Shown here: positions 13,730-24,570 of the stretch, piece by piece
Layout: every line of letters starts with the position of its first letter
Position numbering within the stretch: position 1 is the stretch's first letter
NCBI GenBank assembly: GCA_050084985.1
Contig: JBITNC010000001.1
Coordinates: 57,412,001 to 57,476,000, forward strand
Reading direction: 5' to 3'
DNA from: Nageia nagi
Lineage: Eukaryota > Pinophyta
DNA length: 64,000 bases
Notes under the pieces: model-generated
What the model was told of the DNA's origin: nothing
Databases searched by the model: none
Seen by the model: the letters and a program-made list of their open reading frames with translations, nothing else
Position numbers and translations under genes: made by a program

Positions 13730-14592
13730 TTGGTTGAAAGGCTTACTTATTCTAGCTGAAAGCTTGGAATCATATCTCAACCAAAAGAGGTTCTCTACTA
13801 CATCGTAAGTGAAGTAGAAGATTATTTACATATGGTGGATGAGTCACATTTTCATATGTTACAAGAAACTATACTTTCGATGGTGAACTTATTGGGAAAA
13901 ATTGGATGGTTGAGTCATAAGGATAAGGAGGTAAGAATCATGGTTACTTCTTATTTGTATGAAATCTTGAGAATTTACATAGTTGAAGCTTCTTATGACA
14001 ATGATACATGGAGAGTAATATTTCAACTATTAACACTAAAAAGTGGTCCTCTTAATGTGGTCCCATTTAGGTGCAACTTTACATACATGTTTAATCATAT
14101 TTTACCCTTATTATCATATATTTCTCATGTTGTGTTCTTATTTTTATGTTAGGTTCACCAAGATGGCTTTAACCAATATTCAAGGGATCAAATGGTTATA
14201 TAACACCTAATATAAATGTAATTATCTCTAACATGGGGAAAGCATATTAGGATTACATCTTGATAGTTGGTACCCTATTATTGGATATTTCTAAATATCA
14301 TCTATTGAGACTAGAATCTTGTTATCACTCAAGGGAATATCTATTATTTGTCTTGGTGATCATATGTTTGTTTCAAATTCTCATCATATTTGATGTCATA
14401 TATCCTTTTTGGAGAGCCTAATTCATTTAGAATGTTATCACCAATGTTGACATATATGCCTGCATTGAACTTTTGGAGACTAGTACTCACACTGATATTT
14501 CTTCTACAATTGGCCTTAGGGTTCACACAATAAGGTCACTACTCTTTGACAAGTTTTTCCATCATATCCTAGACTATGATATAGGTAAAACA
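13730..14592 (+). pseudogene. PDS5-like cohesin-cofactor gene fragment, broken
   Basis: The frame at 13811-14040 reads EVEDYLHMVDES, then WLSHKDKEVRIMVTSYLYEI, then EASYDND and IFQLL. That order matches the N-terminal HEAT-repeat segment of plant PDS5 (sister chromatid cohesion cofactor, nuclear), whose consensus is roughly L-x-H-x-D-x-D-V-x-x-x-V-A-S-C-x-x-E-I followed by E-A-P-Y and F-Q-L. The preceding 13730-13780 holds ILAESLESYLNQ in another frame, so one frameshift separates them. A second block at 14467-14590 (LLETSTHT, then LLFDKFFHHILD) fits the next exon of that family and ends at ATAG/GTAAAA, a possible splice donor. There is no start, and only a small part of the protein is present. 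It is dead. It sits just upstream of element C gag, either as flanking host DNA or as captured sequence. Confidence 0.65.
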
Positions 14593-14889
14593 AACATAGG
14601 TATTTATCTTTCACTTGATTCCTTTCTCATTAGTATGTATATTTTGTTTTACATATTAACGTTAATGTAACTTGGTATTATGTTATTGCACTATTATATT
14701 CCCTTATTCATGTATGTTTATTTGATTAAATTAGCTTAAATAAATCATACTTAAATATTTATGTGTATTTAGTTCATTTATGATAAAACCTTAGGTGATA
14801 CTAAAACACATATCAAGATATTAGCTCCCATATTTTATAACATATTCTTTCTCTTAATTAGGGTTAGAATATAAGTGTTGTTGAACCTA

Positions 14890-16380
14890 TTGATCTTTTT
14901 ACATCAAGAACACTAGGTTCTTGGTTGCATTTGATCAACAATTTTGTGAGTATGATAGAAATGGAAAACATAACTCCAAAATATATGACTAAATTAATGG
15001 CAATGCCCAAGTTTCAAGATCTCATTGCCAAAACATTTACACCTATGATCCAAATCATCAAATAGCCCAACATGGACATGCATATCAGTGAAGATGCAAT
15101 TGTTAGCATCAACACTAATAATAGCATCAATGTTGGTAATTGAGCATCCAATTTAGGTGCCTTCACAAACAAAGAATTCAAAAATCTTGAGTCTCAAGTT
15201 GCACAACTTAGGAACAAATTTAGAGTTTGTGTAGATCGAATAGAGAATAAGGGTAAACCATTAAGCATGGAGATTCAGAATGCACTCCTTTTCAGTACAG
15301 ATAAGGATCCTTAATTGAAAAAGTTCAATAGTGAGATCAATCCTATCACACATCTTTAGGGTTTTTAAATACTTTATGGAACTTAAATATAGGGTTAATG
15401 ATCATTTGAAAGAAAAATATTTTCCTATGAGTTTAATTGGTGAAGCTCATCAATGGTTTCATAGCTTGGAACCAAGTTCTATAACATCATATTAGCAATT
15501 AAAGGATCAATTCAAGGCTCACTTTAGGTGCAATGTAAAGAAACTAGTTGATTTGACATATTTGATCATTTTCTAGCAAGGAAAAATAAAGAGGTTGTAC
15601 AAGTTTGCTCTTAGATTCATTAAGCTTTGGAGGTGCATTAAATAAAAGGTGGAAGAGAGCTTCATTGCAAAAGTATTCCTTAAAAATATTCATCTTGTTC
15701 TTGGTGAAAAAGGGTTTGAGCATGTTAATGGTTCATTTATACATATGGTTCATTTGTTTATTCACAAAGAGGAATTCTTAATAAGGTCTAATTTGCTTAA
15801 GTACATATTATTCTTATCCAACAAAGATAATGGTATGAAATCATATAAAAAAAAAGATGATACTTCAGTTAATGCAGTTGAACCATTTAACCAAGATAAA
15901 TCCAAAGATAGAAAATTAACCAAAGAATTGTATCCACTACTGGTAAACCCTAATCAAATATTTAAGGAATATCTAGAAAAGGGTATAATCAAATGAATTC
16001 AAGGAAAAGAATATGGACCTAATGATGAAAAGCCTAGTTGGTATAGGGAGAATAAATTATGCAAATATCATCAAATGAAAGGGCATAATACAATAGTTTG
16101 TTATGTTTTGAGAAAGAAAGTATAACACTTGTTGGATAGTGTTACAATTTCATATAAAAATGATTTGATCAAATTCAAATCTCAATACCTACCTTTAGTA
16201 AATATGGTGAATATAATTATCTATGGTGATAATGGTGAGCTTATTGAGTTTGATGATGAAATTCAATGCAAAAGTAGATTCAAATGTAAGTTCAGATTTG
16301 GAACAAAGATACAATGCAACTATAAGATCAAAGAAAGATATTCCTTACCCAATTTATTCTACAAAATAGGTACTTTCTAA
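14890..16380 (+). pseudogene. gag: Element C gag, degenerate
   Basis: Capsid-like sequence appears at about 15400-15640: YFPMSLIGEAHQWFHSLE resembles the Retrotrans_gag pattern F-x-x-S-L-x-G-x-A-x-x-W. The open stretch 15649-15996 continues toward the nucleocapsid. At about 16036-16110, WYRENKLCKYHQMKGHNTIVC gives the C-x2-H-x4-H-x4-C variant of the zinc knuckle used by plant Tat-like gag; element E has the same motif. Stops and frameshifts recur throughout. The frame breaks off at 16420, where element A inserted, and continues at 25857. Gag would form the virus-like particle in the cytoplasm; this copy cannot. Confidence 0.75.
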
Positions 16381-16420
16381 ATATTATCTTAAGGAAAAGA
16401 GGAAAAATAAATGCCAAAAG

Positions 16421-16890
16421 TGTTAGAATTTGTAATGAAATATTGTGAATATCTAAACTCCTTGTAAGTTCAATTAATCACTTAAAGGATATGTAGATAC
16501 CTTAAGGTATTAATTGAATTCTTTATTATGTGTGGACTTTGACCTAACCATGGGGTTAGTTGGTAGGTTAAAGTTAGGTCATACATTTATTGTAACCCTA
16601 ACCTTACCCTTGGGTTAAAGGGAGGTTAGGGAGGTGCTCTCAAGCTATAAATAGAGGGCCTCTCCTCTTGTAACACATCTAAGTTTTGAAGTAAGATTAC
16701 TCTACTAGTTTGTGTAGGAGAGGAAGAGAATAGTTGTAAGAGGGGCATACTTGAGAATTGAGATACTAGTTGTGGATGTACTCCTAAGGAGGGAGGAACC
16801 ACATTACACTTGTGTTATCTTGTGTGAATGTTGTATGATTGAGCTTCCTAGTCTTGGACCTTGAGGATTAGAGTAGTGCTAATTCTCTCA
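16421..16890 (+). repeat. 5' LTR of element A
   Basis: 470 bp, TG...CA ends, the same length as the 3' LTR at 25387-25856, and about 98% identical to it by eye. Contains the promoter TATA box at 16646. Confidence 0.95.
16646..16654 (+). promoter_or_regulatory. TATA box of element A LTR promoter
   Basis: TATAAATAG lies in the middle of the LTR, followed by a CT-rich stretch where transcription would be expected to start. The same motif is in the 3' LTR and, reversed, in both LTRs of B (39157-39165 in the B 5' LTR). Confidence 0.7.
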
Positions 16891-16892
16891 AT

Positions 16893-16906
16893 TGGTATCT
16901 AGAGCT
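16893..16906 (+). promoter_or_regulatory. Primer-binding site of element A
   Basis: TGGTATCTAGAGCTT starts two bases after the 5' LTR. It resembles TGGTATCAGAGC, the complement of the plant initiator tRNA-Met 3' end commonly used by copia elements, with one extra base. Confidence 0.75.
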
Positions 16907-17250
16907 TGGTGTGGAACCTCTTCTTCTACATCTTGGAGGTTCTTCATCCTTCTTCATTCCTCATCTTACACCCCATTGGTGAGGTAAATTTTAAGATAAG
17001 GTATAAATTTCCTCCTCATTTGGTTATCTTATGGATTATTGCATTAGATACTAACATATTTTGTGAGATATTGGAGCTTATTTCTTGCAAAATATGATTA
17101 AAATGACAATGCAAGTAATTTTTTTTTCCTATACTAACCTCTTATGTTAGTAGTTTTTTTTTTACAAAAATGCTTAATACATGATATACCTTTTTTTTTT
17201 AAGAGGATACTATGAAATGCAAATATTTTTACTAACATTTTGTTTGTTAG

Positions 17251-18885
17251 TAGCAACTAATTTCTTGAGGTTTACTTTTCTTGTTTAAAGTAAACACAAG
17301 TGAAAGTTAATTTATTTTTTGAAAAAAAAGGGAGGGCTAAAAATAGAAATATAATGCTTTTAATTATACTAACCTCTAGTGAGCATGATGTTAATTTTTT
17401 TTAAGAGATTAGTATATAAAAAAAAAATTTGCAATATTTCTTTATGCCATTTATTGTTGAGTTAAAGAGGCAGCTCTCAATATTTTTTATTCAAAGTTTG
17501 AATTTTTTTTTGAGAGCAATATCTAATATTACAAGAAGTATGACAAGGAGTATACAAATTATTTTGCCTAAAAATTAGCCTTATATAAATTTGTATACAA
17601 GGAGTATTACTATAAAGATATTCCCTATTGCCTAATACATGGTATGCCACTTACCGAGCTGTGAAGAATTGCAGCTTCTATTCTAGATCTAAAAGCTCTT
17701 TGTATGTTGATCATTTTTGTTTATCCTCAACATCCTTCCATGACCCTGCAGTTTCCCTCGAGTACCAGCGAAGTTTAATTTTGTTCCAAGGGCTTGACGT
17801 TATCTATGATCTTCTTGACCATGGTGGGAATGTGAGGATGTTTTCCCATGCCTACCACTCCTCTGGAGTTATATCATTCCCAGAGATAATGGATTTGATT
17901 GCTCCCTCTTTGTCCTTCATCGAACAATCGCTATCTACCATCATTGATGTTAGAATAGTAGAAGAAGATAATGAAGAAAAAGAAGAGCGAAAACTATAGT
18001 GTCTATCACTGAATCTGCTAACCCCTTGAATTTGTGTGGTAAGCCACCATGCATCCTTATCACACTGCTCTCTTCTCTCCCTCTCACGTGCTGCTTGCAC
18101 AAGCTTGCCATTTTTTTCCAGGCAACCTAGACCATGCTGAAAAAAATCCTCTAGCTTGATAACTGAAAGGTCAAAGACCTGTTCTTCACTTAGCAACTCC
18201 TGCAGCACCTTCTTAAGCTTAAGACCTTGCCTACCACCACTTTTAGAGTTAATAAAAACCACAACCAGATCCTCTGGTGGATTCTCTCCACTTCCTTTAT
18301 GCCAACCTTCCTCGTACACAAACCCTTTTGCATTAATGGATTCGGCCATGGCAGTTCTAAGATATGCAGGGATGACAATGCAACTATGCAACTCTTTGGT
18401 CTTTATCTGAGAGAGATAAGAGCCAATGTGGCTATCAGATGTAAAGCCAAACTCTGTAAACTCTACGAGTGTCTTCTCAAAATGAGCTTAGAGGAAAGGC
18501 AATGACTATTCCATTATTCTTGGACCCAAAAAAAGCTACATGAACATAAACAAAATTATATTGTTCATGGACTAAAATGACCACAGGAACATTAAAAATG
18601 TGTGAATATGAAAAAATTGATAAGATTTAACTAAACTTAGAGCAAGCACCTTGGTAAATTGAATAAGAAATTGAAGCTTTGTAGGTCTCAGCTGAATGTA
18701 GGTGTTAGTAAACGGTTCCCACACATTACCATCCTACTCCCGACGACTCACAAATCTCCAAATCATTCTCGAAAATACCTAAATAGATTTTATTTTTACC
18801 AATGCAAAAGAGAGATGAGGGAAGGAAGATAGTGAGTTTTAGGCTTGTTGAAGGTTATTGCTTAACATAAATATTGGTACTCATC
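17251..18885. other. Foreign insert in the leader of element A
   Basis: Leader sequence matches element B on both sides: up to about 17250 (B about 38505) and again from about 18885 (B about 36740). Between these points A and B share nothing by eye. In A the segment includes the diacylglycerol-kinase-like fragment and has more GC and more coding-like composition than its surroundings. It is interpreted as host DNA acquired by the element. Boundaries are approximate. Confidence 0.65.
17852..18485 (-). pseudogene. Captured fragment of a plant diacylglycerol kinase gene, antisense to element A
   Basis: Read on the minus strand, the open frame runs from about 18485 to a stop at 17852. It contains LVVVFINSKSGGRQG, then LLSEEQVFDLS and HGLGCLE, in the order and spacing of the start of the catalytic domain of plant diacylglycerol kinases. 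These enzymes phosphorylate diacylglycerol to phosphatidic acid at membranes. The upstream part (IGSYLSQIKTKELHSC, IPAYLRTAMAE) fits a short N-terminal lead. The fragment stops before the G-G-D-G-T nucleotide-binding motif, so it cannot be catalytic. From about residue 105 (after ARERERREQ) the reading no longer resembles the family and may be intron. The gene lies opposite to element transcription, so genomic transcripts would be antisense to the host gene. Confidence 0.72.
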
Positions 18886-19586
18886 TTCCTTGAGCATTAA
18901 TTCTTATTGACCACTTTTTTTACTCCTCCACAAGCAACGTGCTATTCTTGGTAAAAGAAAAAGGGGGGGGTCATTTTTTAAATAAACATGCATTTAATTT
19001 TGTTTTACCAACTAGAAAGGGGATTTGATTTTTTCCTTGTTTTACCACCTAAGTCTTAAGAACCCAACCAAACCCCTTGAGCATTAATTTTTTGTTGACT
19101 ACTCTCAAGAGGCAACGTATACTCCTTCTTGGTAAGGGAAGGGTTGCCATCACTACTTTACCTATATGCATTTATTTTTTTTGACTTGAAGTATTTTAGA
19201 GTGCTTGAAGTAAAAGAAGCATTAAATATGCATGAAGTAGGGGTATGGGTCTCCTTCTTTTTCCATTTAATTCTTGGAGACTTGGTAAGTAGTGAATATT
19301 TTTAACTTATTTTAAGTTAAACTTAGCTTATTTTTTAAAAAATGCTTAGAATATTTTTAATATTGCATGTTTAATTTACTAAGGTGCACATGCAATTTCT
19401 AGAATGCTAACCTCTTAGCATTTTTTTCTCTCTAAGCATAGTAATTTAGTCTAAGTATGCTATTTTTTTAAGTAAATAAGGGAAATTTTTTCTTAAAATG
19501 CATACTTATAAGACAAGTCTTAGCATACAAGTTTTTTAGGGATAAAACTTTAAGTGAAAAGGGGGGAATTTGTATAATTTTTACTT

Positions 19587-19745
19587 AAACTTTATCTAGA
19601 TATTGCATGCTAGACTTGTGATGCATGTCTCTTTAGCTTGTAAACTTTATCTAGATCTTGCATGCTAGACTTGTGATGCATGTCTCTTTAGCTTGTAAAC
19701 TTTATCTAAATCTTGCATGTTAGACTTGTGATGCATGTATCTTTA
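19587..19745 (+). repeat. 55-bp minisatellite in element A leader, three copies
   Basis: TTTATCTAGATCTTGCATGC recurs at 19591, 19646 and 19701, exactly 55 bp apart. Element B has only two copies at the corresponding place (about 36095-36210), so copy number changed within the family. Confidence 0.85.
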
Positions 19746-20089
19746 TCTTGTTTGAGGAATAAAGCATGCTTAGGACTTAAAATTTTAAGTTAAATAATGC
19801 ATGATTATTACTTAATTTTTAAGTCATGGAACAATGCATGTTTAAGTTATGGATTAATGCTAAGTAGGACTTAGTTCTTTTTTAAATTCATTAAGTGTTT
19901 GAATGAATTGAGCAAAATATACAAAATGTAAAATGTTCTTTAGGGGTTAGTACAAAACCCATTGGACTTTTTTTTAAGGTTTTTCAAGCTCGTGTGGATG
20001 ATGCAATTTTACTTTACTTTATATTGCACAAATGCTTTATACTTGTAAAACATAAATATTGAAAGTATCCCCTAAAATGAACACATCCG

Positions 20090-20560
20090 CACGTATTTTT
20101 CCACAACATGACTTGTTTGGGGAGCCACGAGGGGAGGACAGGGTAGACTGGAGCCCTTTTAGTCTGAAGAGCCAAGTGGTGGTAAGTTCATCTTAATTGC
20201 CCCTAAGACCTCTGTTGGATTGGACATAACTCTATTAGGTGGATAGGCATGTGTGTAGTGATACCACATGTTCACATGCCCATTCAGGGATTATCCTGAT
20301 AACCTAGGAGGAAAACTAAAAACCTTAATCAAGATAATTAAAATGGTCGATCCAAGATACGTCAGATCTTTGGAAAATAGTTGGTACTTCTCCTTGTGAG
20401 AGTATATTACTGACCAAGGTGAACTGGTTGAGGACTGGTAGTACCTGGGCTCCACCTTGCGGGCATCCAGGTGAAGGCCTAATTCTATACAAGAAAATAA
20501 CCCCAACTTTATTCCTCTACAGATCGTGGTTTATAAGTTTGCACATGTGGGACATGTTTA
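20090..20560 (+). other. Conserved leader block upstream of element A gag
   Basis: This non-coding block is nearly identical in B (about 35300-35760, reversed). Its part at about 20380-20500 is still recognisable in the much older element D (63880-64000, reversed; for example GAACTGGTTGAGGACTGGTA against GAACTAGTTGAGGATTGGTA). It ends near CTACAG and TTTTGTACAG just before the gag ATG, which look like splice acceptors. A packaging, dimerisation or leader-intron role is possible. This is inferred from conservation only. Confidence 0.5.
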
Positions 20561-20634
20561 CTTATGTTTGATTTTTATAGATGAAAACTTGTAAAAATTT
20601 GTATTCTTATTGCATATTTACTTTTGTACAGATA

Positions 20635-21475
20635 ATGGTTGAAACCTTCATACCCAAGCATATACTCGACGGTTCCAACTTTGGCATATGGGAACCTCAT
20701 ATGAGAGCTGAGTTACAAGCAAGGAAGCTGTGGCAGATAGTTAATGAAGATGTGGTCGCTCCTACAGATCTACAACTCAAAGAATGAGTTAGCAACTTCA
20801 ATGATCTATCATGCAATTTCAGATGACATCCTTCTCATGATCTCTTCTTCGACATCAGCAAAAGAAGCTTGGGATAGACTGAAGAAAATTTACCTTGAGT
20901 CAAAATTTTCAAGGAGGTTCACCATTCTACAAAAGTTGTTGCAATATCATCAAAGTGAAGATGAAAGTGCTTCTATCTACTTGAACAAAATCATTGACCT
21001 CAGGACACAACTGGTTGGCTATGGGTGCAATTGGATCAATTATGAGTTCATGGTCTTCATCATTCTTCAAAGCCTCTCTACAAAGTTCAGTAACTTTGTC
21101 ACAATTATGGAGACTAGGCTTGATGATGAAGAAGATTTCATCTCTCTTGACAACCTTTCTAGACTCCTTCTGAAGCATGAGGAAACTTTGAACAAGAAAA
21201 TGTTGAACTTTTCTCCAAAGGATAATAGCATTGCTCTAGGAGCAACCAAAAATCCTTTCAAGAAGACATTCAAACATTATAAATTCAAAGATAACAAATC
21301 CTCATCTACCATCAGGAAGCATGGCAACTTCAAGCAAAGGAATGACAAAGCTAGATCAAGCAAACCAACATCGTAGGAAAAGTTTGATGGAAATTGTAAC
21401 GTTTGTGGCATCTTTGGGCACAAAGAGTATGATTGTCGTAAAAATAAATTTGCTCAAAAAGGCAAGGGAAATGCA
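20635..21475 (+). pseudogene. gag: Element A gag, frameshifted
   Basis: The ATG at 20635 opens MVETFIPKHILDGSNF, the usual start of copia gag (UBN2-type) with I-x-x-L-D-G-x-N-F. After about 45 codons a net 17-bp deletion relative to B (near 20770) shifts the frame; gag then continues from the next frame (ELATSMIYHAISDDIL) to 21376. A stop at 21374 precedes the zinc knuckle CNVCGIFGHKEYDC (about 21395-21436, CX2CX4HX4C), which is intact. The corresponding start in B is 35223. Gag packages the element RNA in cytoplasmic particles; this copy would make only a short N-terminal peptide. Confidence 0.85.
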
Positions 21476-21478
21476 AAT

Positions 21479-22855
21479 GTGAGAAATTTCAATAATAAAA
21501 AGAAGAACAAGCATGCTGCTACTGTTGCCTACTACTCAATGACTCAAACTATTTCAAATGATTGGATTGTTGATTCAGGGTGCACTAATCACATGTTTTA
21601 TGAAAAGGATAAGTTTGAAAACTTTCATAAGTATAACAAGGATACAGTTGTGATAGGTGATAATATAGTTCTTGATGTTCAAGGAATAGGGAATGTGAAG
21701 ATTCATGGAAAGGCTCTTGATAATGTCTTTTATGTGCGTAAACTAAGGATGAATCTTATCTCTGTAATTCAGATTACAAGGAAAGGATGCTCATTTGAGT
21801 TTACCTCACACTCCTGGTGTGTTAAGAAAGGACTTGCCACTTTGATGAAAGGATCAGTAAATAATGACCTTTATATTGTGGATCAAGTACCTTCAAAGAT
21901 TTGTCTTGCTACAAATGTTTGTTCAAAAGGTAATCTTTGGCATCAACGATTCGGGCACCTTAACCATAAGAGTATTCAAGATATGAAAAATCAATAACTT
22001 GTGGAAGGTTTACCTAATATTTCACCCACAATTGGTCTTTGTGAAAGGTGCATTCTAGGAAAGATGAATAGGCAAAAGTTTGAAAAAGATAAGGCAACTC
22101 GGGCTACTCATCCTCTTCAACTTGTGCATTCAGATTTGATGGGTCCATTTGAGACTAAGTCTCTAGGGGGAGCTTCTTATGTTTTGACCTTCATTGATGA
22201 CTTCAGTAGGATGACATTTGGTTATCTACTTGAGCACAAGGATCAAACTTTTGACAGGTTTAAAGACTTCAAGGCACTTATTGAAAATCAAACTGATTTT
22301 AACATCAAAATGCTAAGATCTGATAATGGGGGTGAGTATAATAGTAATGAGTTTAATGACTATTGTGTTAAACATAATATCAAGCAGTAATTCACAATCC
22401 CATACATCCCTCAGCAAAATGGAGTTACTGAAAGGAAGAATCACACCATTATGGAAATGGCAAGATGCATGTTGGGTAACCTTCCTAGTTTCTTATGGGG
22501 AGAAGCTATTCACATTGCTATTCACACCCTAAATAGGTGTCCTACTAAAGCAATTGAAGGAAAAACTCCATATGAAGCATGGACAAAAAAGAAACCTAAC
22601 ATCTCACACTTCAGGGTATTTGGTTGTGATGCATTTGCCTTCATTACCTCAGAGAAAAGAAAGAAGCTAGACAAAAGATCAGAAAAATGCATCTTTGTGG
22701 GGTATGATAATCAACATAGAGGTTACAGGCTCTACTCCTCATCCCATAAACCAATCTTTGTTTCTAGGGATGTCAAGTTCAATGAACTTCCTGAGGATAT
22801 GACTTCTCATGCTGAGGTGTCTGATTCAGATGATTCTACACCTGCACCTAACTAG
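21479..22855 (+). pseudogene. Element A protease and integrase
   Basis: The protease active site DSG is intact at 21572-21580 (DWIVDSGCTNH). Integrase follows. The zinc-binding H-H-C-C region reads LWHQRFGHLNH and then LCERCILGK, split by a stop at 21995. The catalytic core has HSDLMGP, RSDNGGEYNS and GVTERKNHT for the D, D, E triad. A stop at 22388 (just before FTIPYIPQQNG) separates the second D from the E and is shared with element B. The C-terminal part runs to 22855 with the copia-typical FRVFGCDAF segment. The region would cut the polyprotein and insert cDNA into chromosomes; the stops prevent a full product. Confidence 0.88.
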
Positions 22856-22921
22856 TTGGATGATCATGTAGGGAAGTCACCATAAGAGCAAAATTCTCCA
22901 GCTCAAAGAATTACAAGGAGT

Positions 22922-23707
22922 ATGACCTTTAATAAATCTTTATTTGCCAAAATTGATAATATGAATGAGCCATCAACATTCAAAGAAGCTTCCAAGCAAG
23001 AGTGTTGGATGGAAGGTATGAAAGTTGAGTATGAGGCACTCATGAAAAATGAAACTTGGGATTTGGTTTCTTATCCCAATGAAAAAAATGTGATTGGAAA
23101 TAAATGGATATACAAGGTCAAGTAAAATTCTTATGGAGAAATTGAAAAATACAAAGCAAGGTTAGTGGCCAAAGGATTTGCCTAGAAATATGGTATTGAT
23201 TATGAGAAAACCTTTGCTCCTATGGCCAAGATGCCTACTGTCAGGATAATCCTTGCTCTTTCTGCAGCTCAAGGATGGAAAGTTTTCCAACTTGATGTCA
23301 AGAGTGCATTTTTTAATGGTGACTTGGATGTAGAAATCTACATGAATCAACCAGAAGGATTTATTCCAGAAGGAAAAGAGTCTCTTGTGTGCAAGCTAAA
23401 GAAGTCTTTGTATGGACTTAAACAAGCACCTAGAGCATGGTACAAGAAAATTTCAGGATTCTTTGCAGATATTGGTTTTTCCAAGTGCTTCTCTGACTCA
23501 GATCTATATGTAATCAATCAAGGAAAAGATGTGGTCTTAATTCTCCTTTATGTGGATGATCTTCTCATAATAGACAATAATATTGAAATCATCCAAGAGT
23601 GCATATCCAAACTGAAGGCAATATTTGAAATGACTGATCTAGGTCTATTGCATTACTATCTTGGGATGCAAGTATACCAACACAAAGATTGTACTTATGT
23701 TAGTTAA
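22922..23707 (+). pseudogene. Element A reverse transcriptase
   Basis: The RVT_2 domain of copia type starts around KWIYKVK (stop at 23122, also present in B). It continues with RLVAKGFA, then a stop, and an open block of 161 codons. That block contains FQLDVKSAFFNGDL, KLKKSLYGLKQAPRAWY and the catalytic LLYVDDLL (YVDD at 23549-23560). It ends at a stop at 23705, where B still reads LSQSKYI. Within the open block the polymerase motifs are unbroken, so A decayed by point stops rather than large deletion. Confidence 0.9.
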
Positions 23708-24514
23708 TCTAAGTATATATCAGATATCTTGCAAAATTTTGGAATGGAGGAGTGTAGATATGTTGCAATACCTATTTCTCCTAGAATCATTGTATCATTG
23801 AGCTCAGATTCTCAGTTGGTTGATGCTATAGCTTATAGGCAATTGATTGGTAGTCTTTTGTATCTGACTATCTCTTGACCTGATATTACCTTTGCAGTGA
23901 ATCTGATGGCATGATTCATGCAAAAACCATATGTTGAACATCTCAATGTTGTTAAGCACATCTTGAGGTATGTGGTAGGGACAAAGGATCTTGCTCTTAA
24001 GTATTCCAAAGTGCCCTCGATTATTCTCTTAGGGTTCTCAAATTTTGATTATGGAGGAGATAGAGATGACAGAAAATCAACCTCTGCATATGTGTTTAGC
24101 ATTGGTTTAGGTGCTATCTCTTGGGCTTCCAAGAAGCAACCTACTGTGACTCTTTCTGTTATTGAAGCCGAATATCGAGCCATGTCTATTACCACCCAAG
24201 AAGCTATTTGGCTGAGGTATATTCTAAATGAAATTAGGTATAAGCAAAATGGACCATCTCTTATTTCTTCAGACAATCAATTGGCTATCTCTTTGGCTAA
24301 GAATCCTGTGTTCCATCAGAGAACCAAACATGTGGAAATCCAAGCCCATTTTATTAGGGAGAAGGTTCTAGATGACATCATACACTTGGAGTATTTTCCA
24401 TATACTAAAAACTTTGCTGATCTATTCACCAAGCCCCTTCCTGAAGCTCAGTTCAGCAAGCTTAGGGATTCTCTTAGGTTGGTGAAGTTGCCCTCAAGGG
24501 GGAGTGAAGTTTGA
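23708..24514 (+). pseudogene. Element A RNase H and C-terminus of Pol
   Basis: Two stops lie in the connection (near 23876 and 23911; B reads SHPDIAF and ARFM there). The open block 23918-24514 then carries the copia RNase H: YGGDRDDRKSTSAYVF, AEYRAMSITTQEAIWL, DNQLAISLAKNPVFHQRTKH and the terminal DLFTKPLPEAQFSKLRD. The frame ends at the same stop as in B, 24512-24514. RNase H removes the RNA template during cDNA synthesis. This block alone looks intact. Confidence 0.9.
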
Positions 24515-24570
24515 ACTTTTGTTAGTGATGACAACTTCACCTCTAAGAGGCCTTTTTGATTGTACATTCT

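Noticed and set aside
17628-17999. 123-codon open frame on the + strand in element A
   Set aside because: Lies within and downstream of the antisense kinase fragment, matches nothing I know, and its counterpart is absent in B. Probably chance or captured intron.
20291-20506. Antisense ORF of 71 codons in the A leader, similar to one in B (35315-35560)
   Set aside because: A and B are nearly identical there, so an open frame is expected by descent. In the older element D the same region is frameshifted, so coding is not supported.
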